Positions 37,259-48,236 are shown, numbered from the stretch's first letter. The stretch is DNA of 64,000 nucleotides from Imbricaverruca yamaguchii (GCA_034440575.1 JAOTOL010001545.1:1291501-1355500), one strand, 5' to 3'. A program made the numbers and translations. The notes: generated by a model from the sequence alone, not told the origin.

Positions 37259-38230
37259 CATAGAACGCAGCATTCACGCTTCGAAAATAGCACGCTGTTG
37301 CTTGCCTACCACGGCGCCCCAAAAGTCGGTACAACCCTTTAGCGGGCTGTGGGCTGGCTCCGTTATGTCGTCTGTGGGGTCGTACCTGAGTCAGAGTTGT
37401 TTTTTTATGCGGCACAAAGCATCTCACCGCTTGCGCTCATTCAACGATCAATGGCAGGCTTTGTGCAGATAAACATGGCATCAGAGTTTCCACGTACAGA
37501 AAACCAGTTTATCGGTGAAAAGAACCTTTATCGCGTGGGTAGGGCTGGTACGAAAATCCTGCTTTATATGGACGTGGAAGTATTTTACTACACGCTATCT
37601 CTAAGATTGTCCTCGCAGATGATTGGCGAACAGGTACGATTTTTTTGTGTGTGCAGAATCCGTTCCAGCGACATGGGTGCTCCATGGGCAAATATATTGT
37701 GCGCTGTGGAGTATTTTAACATTTTATCGGCATGGAACTTCCACGGCATTGCATTCTTGAACAGAAGACTCTGCTGAACGAAACAAGCGCCAGCATTACT
37801 GCAGAGGAACACTGAAAACGTAGACATCTGTCGCATCTGCATTCCGGATGTATCAGACATCATCCGCAAAACATAGCGATAAGAACTTATTTAGCTTGCA
37901 TTCTTAAATAGTTCAGCTGCACCGCAGAGGCAATACTTGCTTATACTGTAGGCAGCATTTCGCAGCACAATTCTGGGCTGACCCCGTTGGCAACACGGCC
38001 GGTCACGTGCTGGTGACCTCCGCCGGGGTCAAAGGTGCGCCGCAGTGTGTCCCATGCGCTTGGTGAATGCCCGCGTGAATGAAGGCGTTCACTGCCCTTG
38101 GGCTCCTCTGACTCTCGATTCACAGACGGCAGACTCCGGAGGCAGAGAGCAATGGGCAAGCCAGTTGAAGAATCATCCCGTCAGATTGGGCACGTGAGAC
38201 TGAGACCGGTGCTGTGGGCCTGACCGTAGC
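37259..38230. other. Unique sequence without a supported gene
   Basis: About 970 bp, no arrays. A 142-codon plus-strand ORF (37349-37777) has no recognisable domain or splice context. Confidence 0.4.
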
Positions 38231-38846
38231 GCAGTCTGACCGTCAGCACGTGTCTGACCGTCAGCACGTGTCTGACCGTCAGCACGTGTCTGACCGTCAG
38301 CACGTGTCTGACCGTCCGTGTCGCCGTCTGACCGTCAGACGTGTCTGACCGTCTTTCCGTTGTCTGACCGTACGTGTCTGACCGTCAGCACGTGTCTGAC
38401 CGTCAGCACGTGTCTGACCGTCAGCACGTGTCTGACCGTCACACGTGTCTGATCGTCAACACGTGTCTGACCGTCAGCACGTGTCTGACCGTCAGCACGT
38501 GTCTGACCGTCAGCACGTGTCTGACCGTCAGCACGTGTCTGACCGTCAGCACGTGTCTGACCGTCAGCACGTGTCTGACCGTCAGCACGTGTCTGATCGT
38601 CAACACGTGTCTGAACGTCAGCACGTGTCTGACCGTCAACACGGTCTGACCGCAACACGGTCTGCCGAGGGACCGTGCACGTGTCTGACCGTCAGCACGT
38701 GTCTGACCGTCAGCACGTCTGACCGTCAGCACGTGTCTGACCGTCAACACGTGTCTGACCGTCAGCACGTGTCTGACCGTCAGCACGTGTCTGACCGTCA
38801 ACACGTGTCTGACCTTCAACACGTGTCTGACCGTCAGCATGTGTTT
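38231..38846. repeat. 18-bp minisatellite with a CACGTG E-box in every unit, about 33 copies
   Basis: Unit CACGTGTCTGACCGTCAG (18 bp). Variants include GTCAAC and TGATCG copies and a short unrelated insertion near 38645-38680. With an 18-bp period it is open in several frames (VSDRQH, LTVSTC, VLTVRH). Every unit carries the palindromic CACGTG hexamer, the high-affinity site of Myc/Max, USF and CLOCK-type bHLH factors in animals; whether it acts here is inference. Confidence 0.95.
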
Positions 38847-39076
38847 GATCGGGCGGTCGCAGACCACCATGGATTGCAAAGGGCGATGAGTGATGAGAGG
38901 TATCCTACGGATGTCGACGACAGAGGACAGATGACAGATGCTTTGAGCATGATAAGCATTTTGTTCAGTGACCTGGCTTCCAATTCAGCTGAAGGCTAAG
39001 GATGGTCCTTTTGACTTTTTAAATTTTGCCCTTTAATTTTTATTCACCATCCCTGAGCCTTCCAGAGGCGACATGG
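38847..39076. other. Short unique spacer
   Basis: Unique DNA between the 18-bp array and the TA tract. No supported gene. Confidence 0.5.

Positions 39077-39164
<88 letters not shown>
39077..39164. repeat. (TA)n microsatellite
   Basis: About 88 bp of TA dinucleotide, followed by ACACCTATATATATAGGT, itself a palindrome-like TA foldback. Confidence 0.97.
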
Positions 39165-39169
<5 letters not shown>

Positions 39170-39867
39170 CTATATATATAGGTAAAAAGCAAAATAATGA
39201 GTACCTACCCTCGAATAATATATAGCCTCTAATAAATTTTACCACTGAAGGGATGAGTTTATATATTTGGAGTAAACTAGATTGTGTAGATTATCCAACT
39301 TGGCAGCACATGTTATCTAACGTGGTGTGTAAAAGGATCTCTATCACCCCATCTAGAGAATCACTGGTGAAACCCGTGAACTGACATTTCATTCGTACCA
39401 CAAATTCCTGAAAGCTGCCCCGAAAAGGCACCGCCACAACTCCCTTCCTGCTCTGATGGATGCCTCTGTGGTGTTCTACGTGCGCTATTGCCTCTACGTG
39501 CATGACAACACCACTCATACGCAACTGACTCCCATACAGCGCGTAGTTAATTTAGCCATAGTTACGATCATTAACTGGAAATTGCAAATACCATCGAATC
39601 GGCACTGCATCCAAACAACTGGGACTGCTGACCTCCAGCCAGCTGGCCAGTTATGCTGGCCTGTGTCGGCTGCACTCCGTCATTCGTGGCGTGGACGACG
39701 CACTAGCTCCACTCGGTGACTTCCCACTTAGCCAAGCTGTTGCTCAGTGTCGTACTCGTCGGCCACATATACTTCATGTACAGCAGGCTGGAACCGGTGA
39801 TGGTGCTAGAACACCTCGTGTCCGTGCCGCCAAACACTTCTATAATACATGTCATTCTATAATACAT
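39165..39867. other. Unique sequence
   Basis: No array and no convincing coding ORF. Confidence 0.45.
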
Positions 39868-39905
39868 CCAATATACATGTCATTTAGAAATGACATGTAT
39901 ATTGG
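39868..39905. other. Perfect 18-bp-arm hairpin
   Basis: CCAATATACATGTCATTT, a 2-nt centre (AG), then AAATGACATGTATATTGG. The arms are perfect reverse complements over 18 bp. The neighbouring sequence also has ATACATGTCATTC at 39845, a partial direct copy. It could be a foldback mutation or a minimal transposon remnant; no flanking duplication is evident. Confidence 0.9.
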
Positions 39906-41138
39906 CATCCTGAGGCATTCCTAAGCTGGCTGTCCAAACTTTTGAATAGTTGGCGATAGGAAAGCCCAATAGCAATCGAGCCTGTAACAGTGCGTGTAGC
40001 CAAATAGGATAGGCTACTGCATAAGAAATAGGGGTCGACATTAGAAAAAAATGAATACGTATGGCATCGTATGGCTATCGTATGGCATGAGCTCCAGCGT
40101 AAACGCACCGATTTTAAAAAGCATGCGATTGCTCAGATAGTCTCCACTGTTGACTGCGTGGCAGTTTCATGGACACATTCGTATCAAGCTGTGTTACGTA
40201 TTAGGTGATATTGGAATTGTTATAGGCCTTTTGGAGCTGTGATTGACAATGGCTAGTGGTAGTCACTTGTAAAAGTGGATTGTGCTTGCTTCTGTACTCC
40301 AATACAATACAATACGTCCAGACAACTTCCCGGTGGCTCTCTCGAAGTCAGTCCCTCCTATCCATCAACCAAAAGACTCGAAATGCTCTTGGGTCAGCGG
40401 GTGTTTATCTGCATCTACCACTCCCACCCTCACCCCCTACTTAAGCACAATATCCTGGCGGTACCCCTGAATCGGCACCTTCATCATCCATAAAAGCTCC
40501 CTGATCCTTCCAGGAATCAGACACCTTTATATCAGCGCCTGATCCTTCCAGGGCCACATGGAACTTGAACACATTCACGCATACTTGAAACGGTCTCGAA
40601 TCGGCATCTGCATTGGACTGTCGAGACAGATTCAGCCAATGAATCATGCCAATGATTCATGCCAATGAATTGGTTCTTAATTGGCTGACATGATATCAGA
40701 TAGATTTAAAACGGACAAATCCAACAGGACGTACGAGGTTCGAGAGCGGACCGGCCGGGTGGGGGGGGGGGGCTGGGTGGCTCGAGCCGTCCGCCAGTCC
40801 GGCCGCAGCGGGCATCATTCATTGGCGGTGGCTGCGGTCGGCGCAGGGGATTAGTGTTGACAGGCGAGCCGCACGGTGGCCATGAGGCCAGCTGGCTGCC
40901 GCCGAGGCCGGGCATGAATGGACGGCGACGGGCTGTCGGCGGCGACAGGGCGTCAGCCGCGCCCCCGGCCGCGCCGCGCAACATCTCGCCGCATCTCGCG
41001 GCCCCTGCCCGCCTTATACGGCGGCCGCCGCCTCTCGGCAGCTGCAGCGCAGCTGGGGCGTGGGTGGGCCGCAGCGCATGGCCCATTGTGTACCGCGCGC
41101 GCTCGTCAGGTGGCCGCCGGGCATAATCGGTCAGCCGG
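39906..41138. other. Unique region, GC-rich at the right
   Basis: AT-rich to ~40.7 kb, GC-rich from 40.72 to 41.13 kb, with a G homopolymer at 40760-40772. 40633-40690 has AGCCAATGAATCATGCCAAT blocks and a distal ATTGGCT, giving modest foldback. The overlapping ORFs on both strands at 40.7-41.6 kb come from GC richness plus the adjacent pentamer array. Confidence 0.4.
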
Positions 41139-41415
41139 CGACGTGACACGACACGACACGACACGACACGATGCGATAAGACCCGACAAGACACGACATG
41201 ACGCGGTAAGAGACAACACGACACGACACGACACGACACGACACGACACGACACGACACGACGACGGACAGACAGACGACACGACACGCACGACGACACG
41301 ACACGACACGACACGACACGACACGACACGACACGACACGACACGACACGACACGACACGACACGACACGACACGACACGACACGACACGATGCGGTAAG
41401 AGACGACACGACGCG
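41139..41415. repeat. (ACACG)n pentanucleotide array
   Basis: Pentamer GACAC/ACACG repeated over ~275 bp, with short interruptions (ATGCGATAAGACCCGACAAG near 41170; GACGGACAGACAGACG near 41262). The GCGGTAAGAGAC motif occurs inside and at the right edge. It gives CRVVSCRVVS-type ORFs in one direction and RHDTTRHDTT in the other; not protein. Confidence 0.95.
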
Positions 41416-41445
41416 ACAGGGTCGTGTCGTGTCGTCTCTTACCGC
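41393..41445. other. 25-bp-arm hairpin terminating the pentamer array
   Basis: The left arm (41393-41417) begins GCGGTAAGAGACGACACGAC. The right arm (41421-41445) is its reverse complement with one mismatch and ends GTCTCTTACCGC. The loop is three bases. The array thus reverses direction for ~20 bp and stops, as expected of a foldback replication error. Confidence 0.92.
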
Positions 41446-41683
41446 AGCAGCCGCCTGCCTGCGGCTGAGACGCGTATCGCGGAAGACAGGCTAAGAATCG
41501 TGAAGAGTGTAGCCCGAAACTGTGCCGCATCGCACGACTGTACGACGGTTCAGACCCCTCGGGCGTTACACCTTGGCGGGGACAGCTCTGCGTCGCCTCA
41601 TAGAAAACTCGGTTCCGTTCCAAGTCCGCCCTGGGAAGATCTAAAATGAGCATGGAAGAGAGCTTACATCGTGCATTCATCGC

Positions 41684-41983
41684 ATGACGCAACGATTCTG
41701 CAAGCTGTTTTATAAGCGCATTGCTCTTAATAGTTGGTTGTTGGTCTACGAACGCGTAGGCTCGTGGGCTCTATTATCGGATGGGGGGAATAAATTCGTA
41801 AAACCGTTATCCGGAGGGATGACTGTTTTGGCGAAATCACCAAGCCGACATTGCTGGCTGATTTTGCGGTCCGTAAGCATGGCAAGTGAAAGGACCTTCC
41901 CAGCTCTAAATGTCCGCATGAAACGTGTCATATTGACCGTCAAATCGCATCATCGGCCTTCAGGGCCAACCACTGGTACATGA
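41684..41983 (+). pseudogene. Weak hAT transposase C-terminus-like ORF
   Basis: A 99-codon ORF contains SMASERTFPALNVRMKRV, which resembles the S.A.SER.FS.L...K (ERxFS) segment of the hAT dimerisation domain. The flanking residues fit poorly and no other transposase part is found, so the match may be chance. Confidence 0.2.
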
Positions 41984-43595
41984 ACTATCGATATTCTGAG
42001 AATGCACTATCTCCCGCTGACTCGACACGGCTGATCGGCAGCTGAATCGACCGGAGGTGCAAAAAACCTGCCACTTGGCCAGGGGTGTAGGGGACAGATA
42101 TCGGACGATTCACCGCAGCTGTGGTCAGAGATTACGGTATTGCATTGGCATCCGCGGTGGATCCACGAATTATCACCGGAGGGTTGGGGTTGGAGGTACA
42201 ATCCCTCGAATGGGCGCCTTTGGCGAAACAAAATCGTTCAGCGGGGTCCGGGTTGCGAGTGCACTCGAACACAATAAAGTGGTGCTTTTTTTCTTCCAAG
42301 GGGAATCTTTTCTTCTTGCAGCGCTTTTGGCTGAATGTCTGTTGGGCGAAAGGGAGCAGGTATAGTCGAGCCTTCCTGAAGTAGTCGAGCCTGTCCTGGT
42401 TGGAGGGGCGCCACTTTTCCACGGGGGGGGGGGAGGCATCCGCTCATGGAAAGGGACACAAATGCACCTTCCGAGTATTGGAAAAAAGTGGTTTATCCTG
42501 TATATTTCTTATCCGGTACATTATCCTCTCTGGGACGGTATTCACTACTTTTTGCTGGATATTCCCTGCTTTAATTAACTTCTTTCAAAGTGACTGAACT
42601 TAATTGTTTGATACATATTCCCAAAGCTGACTGTGAAGTACATCAATGAGCTTTTTATGTCAGACACGGAGACAAGAATGCTCATCTCCGGCCTGGAACG
42701 TTCATACATTTTCCTCTCTAAATTAAGAATAAAAAACATAAATCAAACTGTTCCACTCCATTATCGATAATTTGGAGCAACAATTACTAAATGCTTGAAC
42801 AGTATTGCGTGGCAAGAAATTTCATGAGGTGTGCTTCCCTCAACCTTTGTATATGCTGATCAGTTTTTGTATCGTCTAACAGTTCCATTCATAGTACACC
42901 AAAGATGCAAATCGGTGTTAAACCATGCAATCATGGCTTAGCAACGCTGTTGTCTGTGTCGTTTTAGTGCATTCTTTCACATGGATTTTGCCATTGGAAA
43001 ACGTACTAACCTTGACAGTACTCTGAGTTTGTCAGGCTTGAATCATTACCTTGACAATCGCAGTTTGTTCTGCTCCCATGCCGATTACTGGCCATCGCTA
43101 CTGTTCACTAGGCCTGTGATTTATGCAGCTTATATAGATGTGGTGAGTAGCAAGCATGTTACATTGTTCTGCAGCTACATACACTGATGAATGGTGAGAC
43201 ATAACTAACTGGATGCCAGATTGATGATCATATAGAGGTTACAGCGGCAGTTTTGCCATTTTAGCATCTATTGGGATGGCAAGCCACACTTTCACATTGA
43301 TCTAAATGGTTTGCTGTTGGCCATCAATATGTGACAGCCCTGGTAGTGTTTGACATTGTGTGGGCGACACCCTGGATACTTTTTCACCTATGGAATCGAC
43401 ACTCCTCTCTGTGCGGGCACGGAAGTACAGTTACGAACCCTGTGTTCAAACATAGATTTCAGCACAAAGAGCAATGGCAATTGATTAAATATAATCATAG
43501 CAAGTCTATTCCTGAGTAAAAACATTTAGTAAAAGAAAGCGTTTGCGTCTTGAAACAAACAACGGCACAGGAAGTTATAGTTTCAAAAGCGTGAG
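41984..43595. other. Unique sequence
   Basis: AT-rich in the centre. A G-run lies at 42424-42434. Small ORFs have no recognisable domain. No further metalloprotease exon could be identified here, although it lies downstream of the 44.8-kb minus-strand exon. Confidence 0.4.
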
Positions 43596-44112
43596 GAGCG
43601 GGTCTGACTGAGGCGGGCCGGACTGAGGATCGGGCCTGACTTATGATCGGGCCTGACTGAGGATCGGGCCTGACTGAGGATCGGGCCTGACTGAGGATCG
43701 GGCCAGACTGAGGATCGGGCCTGACTTATGATCGGATCGGACTGAGGATCGGGCCTGACTGAGGATCGGGCCTGACTGAGGATCGAGCCAGACTGAGCCG
43801 GACCGGACTGAGGATCGGGCCAGACTGAGGATCGGGCCTGACTGAGGATCGGGCCTGACTGAGGCGGACCGGACTGAGGATCGGGCCTGACTGTATGATC
43901 AGGCCTGACTGAGCCGGACCGGACTGAGGATCGGGCCAGACTGAGGATCGGGCCTGACTGAGGATCGGGCCTGACTGATGATGGGGCCGGACTGATGATG
44001 GGGCCAGACTGATGACGGGGCCGGACTGAGGATCGGGCCTGACTGAGGATCGGGCCAGACTGAGCCGGACCGGACTGAGGCGAGCCTCTGACCGGGACGG
44101 GTCGGTCTGAGG
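43596..44112. repeat. 17-bp minisatellite, about 30 copies
   Basis: Unit GACTGAGGATCGGGCCT with variants GACTTATGATCGG, GAGCCGGACCG and GATGATGGGGCCG. Partial higher-order organisation is visible in repeated GACTGAGCCGGACCGGACTG blocks. It lies in the presumed intron downstream of the metalloprotease exon. Confidence 0.93.
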
Positions 44113-44411
44113 CGGGCCTGTCTAGGCCAGGCCGTATCGGGTCGCTGAAATTAACTTTTATCGCATATACACCGGAGTAGACTCACTGAGGCTTGGCCCT
44201 CGCTCCAACAATGCATCACAAAATAGCAGAATAAAGGTGCTTAGGCCCCGAATGTTGTTTGGATTCCGTCGGGGTGGCAACAGAATGACCGCCAACAAAT
44301 CGGCGGCGGAAGTCAAACAGTTCTCATCATGGTCCACCTGCATCCCACTTCCATATTCAAGATTGCATCATCGTATCTATTTATCAGATCATGTCAGTCG
44401 CGGCGCAATCT
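44113..44411. other. Unique intronic sequence
   Basis: Spacer between the 17-bp and 40-bp arrays, presumably within the same minus-strand intron. No other feature. Confidence 0.4.
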
Positions 44412-44801
44412 AGCCAGTACTCACCATGAACTTGCGCAAGCTGATGACAACTGTCAGAACTCACCATGCCTTTACAGAGACCATGCCTTTACACAGACTG
44501 ATCCGACCAGTCAGTACTCACCATCCCTTTACACAGACTGATCCGAGTGGTCAGTACTCGCCATCCCTTTACACAGACTGATCCGACCAGTCAGTACTCG
44601 CCATGCCTTCCCACAGACTGATCCGACCAGTCAGTACTCGCCATGCCTTTACACAGACTGATCCGACCAGTCAGTACTCACCATGCCTTTACACAGACTG
44701 ATCCGACCAGTCAGTACTCACCATGCCTTTACACAGACTGATCCGACCAGTCAGTACTGGCCATGCCTTTACACAGACTGATCCGACCAGTCAGTACTCA
44801 C
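44412..44801 (-). repeat. 40-bp minisatellite made of exon end plus 5' splice site
   Basis: Nine copies start at 44415, 44455, 44512, 44552, 44592, 44632, 44672, 44712 and 44752 on the plus strand and run directly into the real exon junction (44792). On the minus strand each unit is CAGTCTGTGTAAAGGCATG (the last 19 nt of the exon, two substitutions) followed by GTGAGTACTGACTGGTCGGA plus T (the first 21 nt of the intron). Five copies keep the GT donor (44415, 44455, 44512, 44672, 44712), three have GC followed by GAGT (44552, 44592, 44632) and one (44752) is GCCAGT. The array was therefore generated by tandem amplification of the authentic exon-intron boundary. Confidence 0.92.
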
Positions 44802-45109
44802 CATGCCTTTGCACAGGCTGACGGCCACTGCAGAGTGTTGGTCTCGCTCCACCGAGCCGCGGTAGAAACAGCGAGTCGTGGCGCTGTCCAGCTCGTGCAC
44901 CTCGCTGAAGTTTCTGTGCACGCTTTCGACGTGCAGCCGGGGCGCCGTGAAGCCGGTGTCGAGCCGCAGTACCAGCGTCAGGTCACGACCGAACGCCCGC
45001 AGGCGATAGCGCACCGGCTGGCCGGTGTCGAGGTCAGCGGGAGGTGCTGACGGCCGGGGCGGCCACGGGAGCCGGCGTGGCCAGGTGAGCATCGTCAGGG
45101 CCGAGTCGT
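44802..45109 (-). CDS. Internal exon of an ADAMTS/ADAM-family metalloprotease (propeptide)
   Basis: This 308-nt exon reads from 45109 to 44802. The acceptor is a pyrimidine-rich CTGACCTGACC tract ending GTGGCCGCAG; the donor is GGCATG|GTGAGTACT. It enters in phase 1 and leaves in phase 0 with no stop. The translation contains YRLRAFGRDLTLVLRLDTGF, then a hydrophobic-basic LHVESVHRNF, then CFYRGSVERDQHSAV and VAVSLCKGM. This order (FxLxAFG.D..L.L....F, then CFY.G.V..D..SA..VSLC.G) is the signature of the reprolysin M12B propeptide found in secreted ADAMTS and membrane ADAM proteases; the AFG.D and CFY.G forms favour ADAMTS. The propeptide keeps the zinc protease latent in the secretory pathway. 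The exon holds no catalytic HExxH motif; catalytic, disintegrin and thrombospondin exons should lie at lower coordinates but none is recognised in the window. Codons are strongly GC-ending. Confidence 0.85.
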
Positions 45110-45415
45110 CTGCGGCCACACACAGGTCAGGTCAGGTCAGGTCAGGTCAGATCCGACTGACAGGCCGCGGCAGCCGCCGTGGCCAGGTGAGCGTCGTCAG
45201 AGCCGAGTCGTCTACAGTTACACAAAGGCCAGGTCAGGTCAGGTCAGGTCGGATCAGGTCAGGTCAGGTCAGATCAGATCAGGTCAGGTCAGGTCAGATC
45301 CGACTGACAGGCCGCGGCAGCCGCCGTGGCCAGGTGAGCGTCGTCAGAGCCGAGTCGTCTCCAGCTACACAAGTAAGGTCAGGTTAGGCCGGGCTGGTCG
45401 GCCGCGGCAGCCGGT
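45110..45415 (-). repeat. Upstream-intron repeat: copies of the 3' splice site and exon start joined to AGGTC pentamers
   Basis: On the minus strand, 45211-45163 and 45358-45310 each read ACGACTCGGCTCTGACGACG, CTCACCTGGCCACGGCGGCT, GCCGCGGCC. This matches the first ~50 nt of the real exon (45109 downwards) with about five substitutions, and each copy is preceded by an acceptor-like (T/C)A(C/G)AG. A third partial copy lies at 45400-45415. The copies are separated by (AGGTC)n pentamer runs (45124-45150, 45230-45300) that on the minus strand supply pyrimidine-rich (GACCT)n next to each acceptor. AGGTCA is also the nuclear-receptor half-site. Confidence 0.85.
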
Positions 45416-47227
45416 CGTCACATTGGTTCGTGTCGTCACACCCAGCACCGGCACAACTGCCACCATAGTTATCAACCCCACCACGAATTGCCGCCCGGCG
45501 ATTCGAGACGCGCCGCAAAACTGGCTAGTCGGGAAATACTCCACGTACGCGTCTGACTCCAGCCTCTGACCCCGGGAGCAGCTGACCCCGGACGGTCAGC
45601 GGCTCCCGCGACTGGACCTCCCGATGTCAGCACCAGGAAAGGTTGCACGTGGCGGCAATATCGGCGTGGGTGGTACGTCAGCAGTCTGGAGCGACCCTTG
45701 CTGCTCCGGCAATCCATAAACTGCATGGGAATGGCGGGTCAGTTGCCAGTTCTTCAATGGTCCAGAGCAGCGATGAATTGCTGCTCTGGCAATACATCCG
45801 CCGCATGGAGTGGTGAGCAATTTGTCAGTGAACGGGAACAAGAAGAAATAAATGAAAGAAAACCAAATCAGAAGCGATGTTGGTCTTCTTTTGACGCGTG
45901 TTAAACAATCGTTCCATGTTTTGTTCGAGAACAGCTTGCCAGCTTCGAACAGCTTTGAAAAGCAACAGGGAAACATCCAGAAGGATGCAAGAGGCGATCA
46001 TTCCTCTCACCATTTCCTCCTCTATCCAGGCGATCATGGAGTCAGCACTTCCTCCCTCCCTCCCCCACTCCCCTCTTCCGCCGTGAACGAAATTTGGTAA
46101 GTACTAATTTTTCCACCCTCTTCCCACTCAGCCTGTCTTAGAAACAGCCTCTTCCCAATCCTCAACCACCAAGACGGTTTTTGACATCGGGGACTGCTTC
46201 CTCCCTTTCCTGTCCCATCCAGACCGAATTAGCTGCTGGGATCACTTAGACGGGGACTGATAGGCTCCACGTTCCCCTCCTCGTCCACAAAATCGTTTCA
46301 GAAACTGCTTCCTCTCATTTCCCTCCTATCTAGATAGTATCGGAGCCCCCTCCCCCTTCACCTCGCAGACGCTTGGGGATGGGGCGCCGTCGGCAAGGCC
46401 TCCAGACGACACAGATTCAGCGAACGTTTCTGGCGGCTAGCCAGTTCGCCAGCCGCCACTATTTACACCTGTCGAGGCAAATCCACCGCCAGACAGCTCG
46501 GCGACCGACCCTGCCCAAGCCGGGAGGGCCGGGACTGCTCCGTCTGGGAAGGTCGCAACTCACCCGCTCGGAAGGTCGGGACTAACCCGCCGGGAATGTC
46601 GCAGGTGTCGTTCTCGTCGGGTTGCCCCCGCCCAGATGCTCGGGAAGGTGGATTCCACCCGATTCGGAAAGTCTGCCTCGTCCTCACTGGAGTTTCAGCG
46701 TGTCTCCCATGGAATGCCGGGCTTGATCCGTTCGCTAGGTCACGAATACGCCACTGATAAAGCCAAGAAATCTCCGTTCTTAGTCGGAGCGTTTTGTCCG
46801 AAGGTCCAGAGTGCTGCACCGCGCTCCGATCAGTGATCACCGCCCGGTAGCACCGTTCCCGCGCCCTCCTGTCTCACCTGTCACAGCTGTCACAAAGGAC
46901 AACCCGTCACAAGAGGATGGCTAACGTAGGAAAAGAACGTAACGCGCCCGGCGGACAGACAGGCCGCCGGCTGCGGCGGCGGCGGCGACCAGATACATAG
47001 CCGGAGGCAAGGTCGTCTGGATGGACCGCCTGGCACCAGACGCCGGCTGGGTTATAACGGCACCCGAGGCGCCCGCGGCGATCATCACGGCTCCTCTCTG
47101 GGTTTGTCTGTGGTGTGAAGGTCACTGGACGTCAGGACGCCGTCGGAAGGTCTCTGTGCGTCGACCCCGGCCGGAAGGTACAACTTTTCCTCTGGCAAAG
47201 GTCGATCGTACGGTGGTGTGATGACTG
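45416..47227. other. Unique GC-rich region
   Basis: If the metalloprotease gene extends upstream, its 5' exons would lie here or beyond, but no signal-peptide exon could be recognised. 45697-45830 contains a diverged ~95-bp duplication starting GCTGCTC(C/T)GGCAAT. 46500-46680 has GGGAAGGT(C/G)G-type degenerate repeats. ORFs on both strands lack domains. Confidence 0.4.
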
Positions 47228-47540
47228 ATAACCCTGTCAGGCATTGACCAGACTGTCACCTCTGTCAAAGCTCAGCCGGGCTGTCACCTCTGACAAAGCT
47301 CAGCCGGATTCCCGTCTCGGCTGAAAAGTCAGCCGAGTCCCAGCCTGTCAAAGGTTCGCCTGGTCCCCATCCCTGTCAAAGGTTGGCCAGGTCCTCACCT
47401 GTTCAAGGCTGGCGGGGCCTCAGCCTCAGCCAAAGGTTGGTTGGGTCCTCACCTCTGACAAAGGTCCGTCGAGTCCCCATATCCACACAGCCGAATCCCC
47501 ACATATCAATGGTCACCTGAATCCCCACCTTCACTAGAGG
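47228..47540. repeat. Degenerate ~35-40-bp repeat
   Basis: Recurring CCTCACCTCTGACAAAGCTC, AGCCGGG and GTCAAAGGTTGGCCAGGTCC blocks at ~35-40-bp spacing, strongly diverged. An old minisatellite. Confidence 0.6.
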
Positions 47541-48236
47541 TCGGCTGCGCCTAAGTCTCCCTCGCGGCCTACACCACGTGGTTCATACCGCGACCGGCCC
47601 ACCGTTCAGTCACCTCGTCCGACGGACAAGAGATGACATCATTGTGTCTGCTCGTGATGGTGGGGCCTGCGTTTAGTGGCTCGCAACCCGCGCAAACTTG
47701 CACCAGCTGAGTTACGAATAAGCACCACACATGCGCGTGGCCATGCGCACACGAGCATCTCTGCATGCGAGTATCAACATACGCATACCCGCCTGTCCGC
47801 CTGTACGGGGACTCAACGAGCACACGACGTGGGCGTGAGACGAGAGTGCACCCCGCGCGAGGTATGCAAAGTCACTGCAATAAACGAGCACCCCACTGCT
47901 GCACACTGGTAGCGATGCACGCGACATATAGAGATATAGCGCGCTCGGCATTTCGCCATGCACCACATATGCCAGGTTACGATTGATGGCTCCGTGTTTG
48001 GGTGTTACAGCGCCCGACGTCGCTGGATACACTCGAGATATGCCCGGCACGTCACAGTCGCCCGTCACGTACACACCTGGCAAGCCTTGCTGGGAGCGTC
48101 GCCCGGCGTTGGCGGCGTCTGATGCAAGGCCAGGCGAATTGCGAAGTGGTCGGTGCGCCCAGGGTAAACAGCTAGGCTACAATTTGTTGCCACCGTTAGT
48201 CGGGCGGGCAAGTGAACACCGTTTGCGACAAGGTCA
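47541..48236. other. Unique sequence upstream of a retrotransposon fragment
   Basis: GC-rich unique DNA. Short ORFs on both strands lack recognised domains. Confidence 0.4.

Noticed and set aside
40706..41692. 328-codon minus-strand ORF
   Set aside because: It is a composite of GC-rich sequence and a pentamer array, with the CRVVSCRVVS part purely repeat-derived.
43596..44112. Hammerhead ribozyme cores in CTGATGATGGGG units
   Set aside because: CTGATGA appears in a few units, but no GAAA core or matching stems are present.
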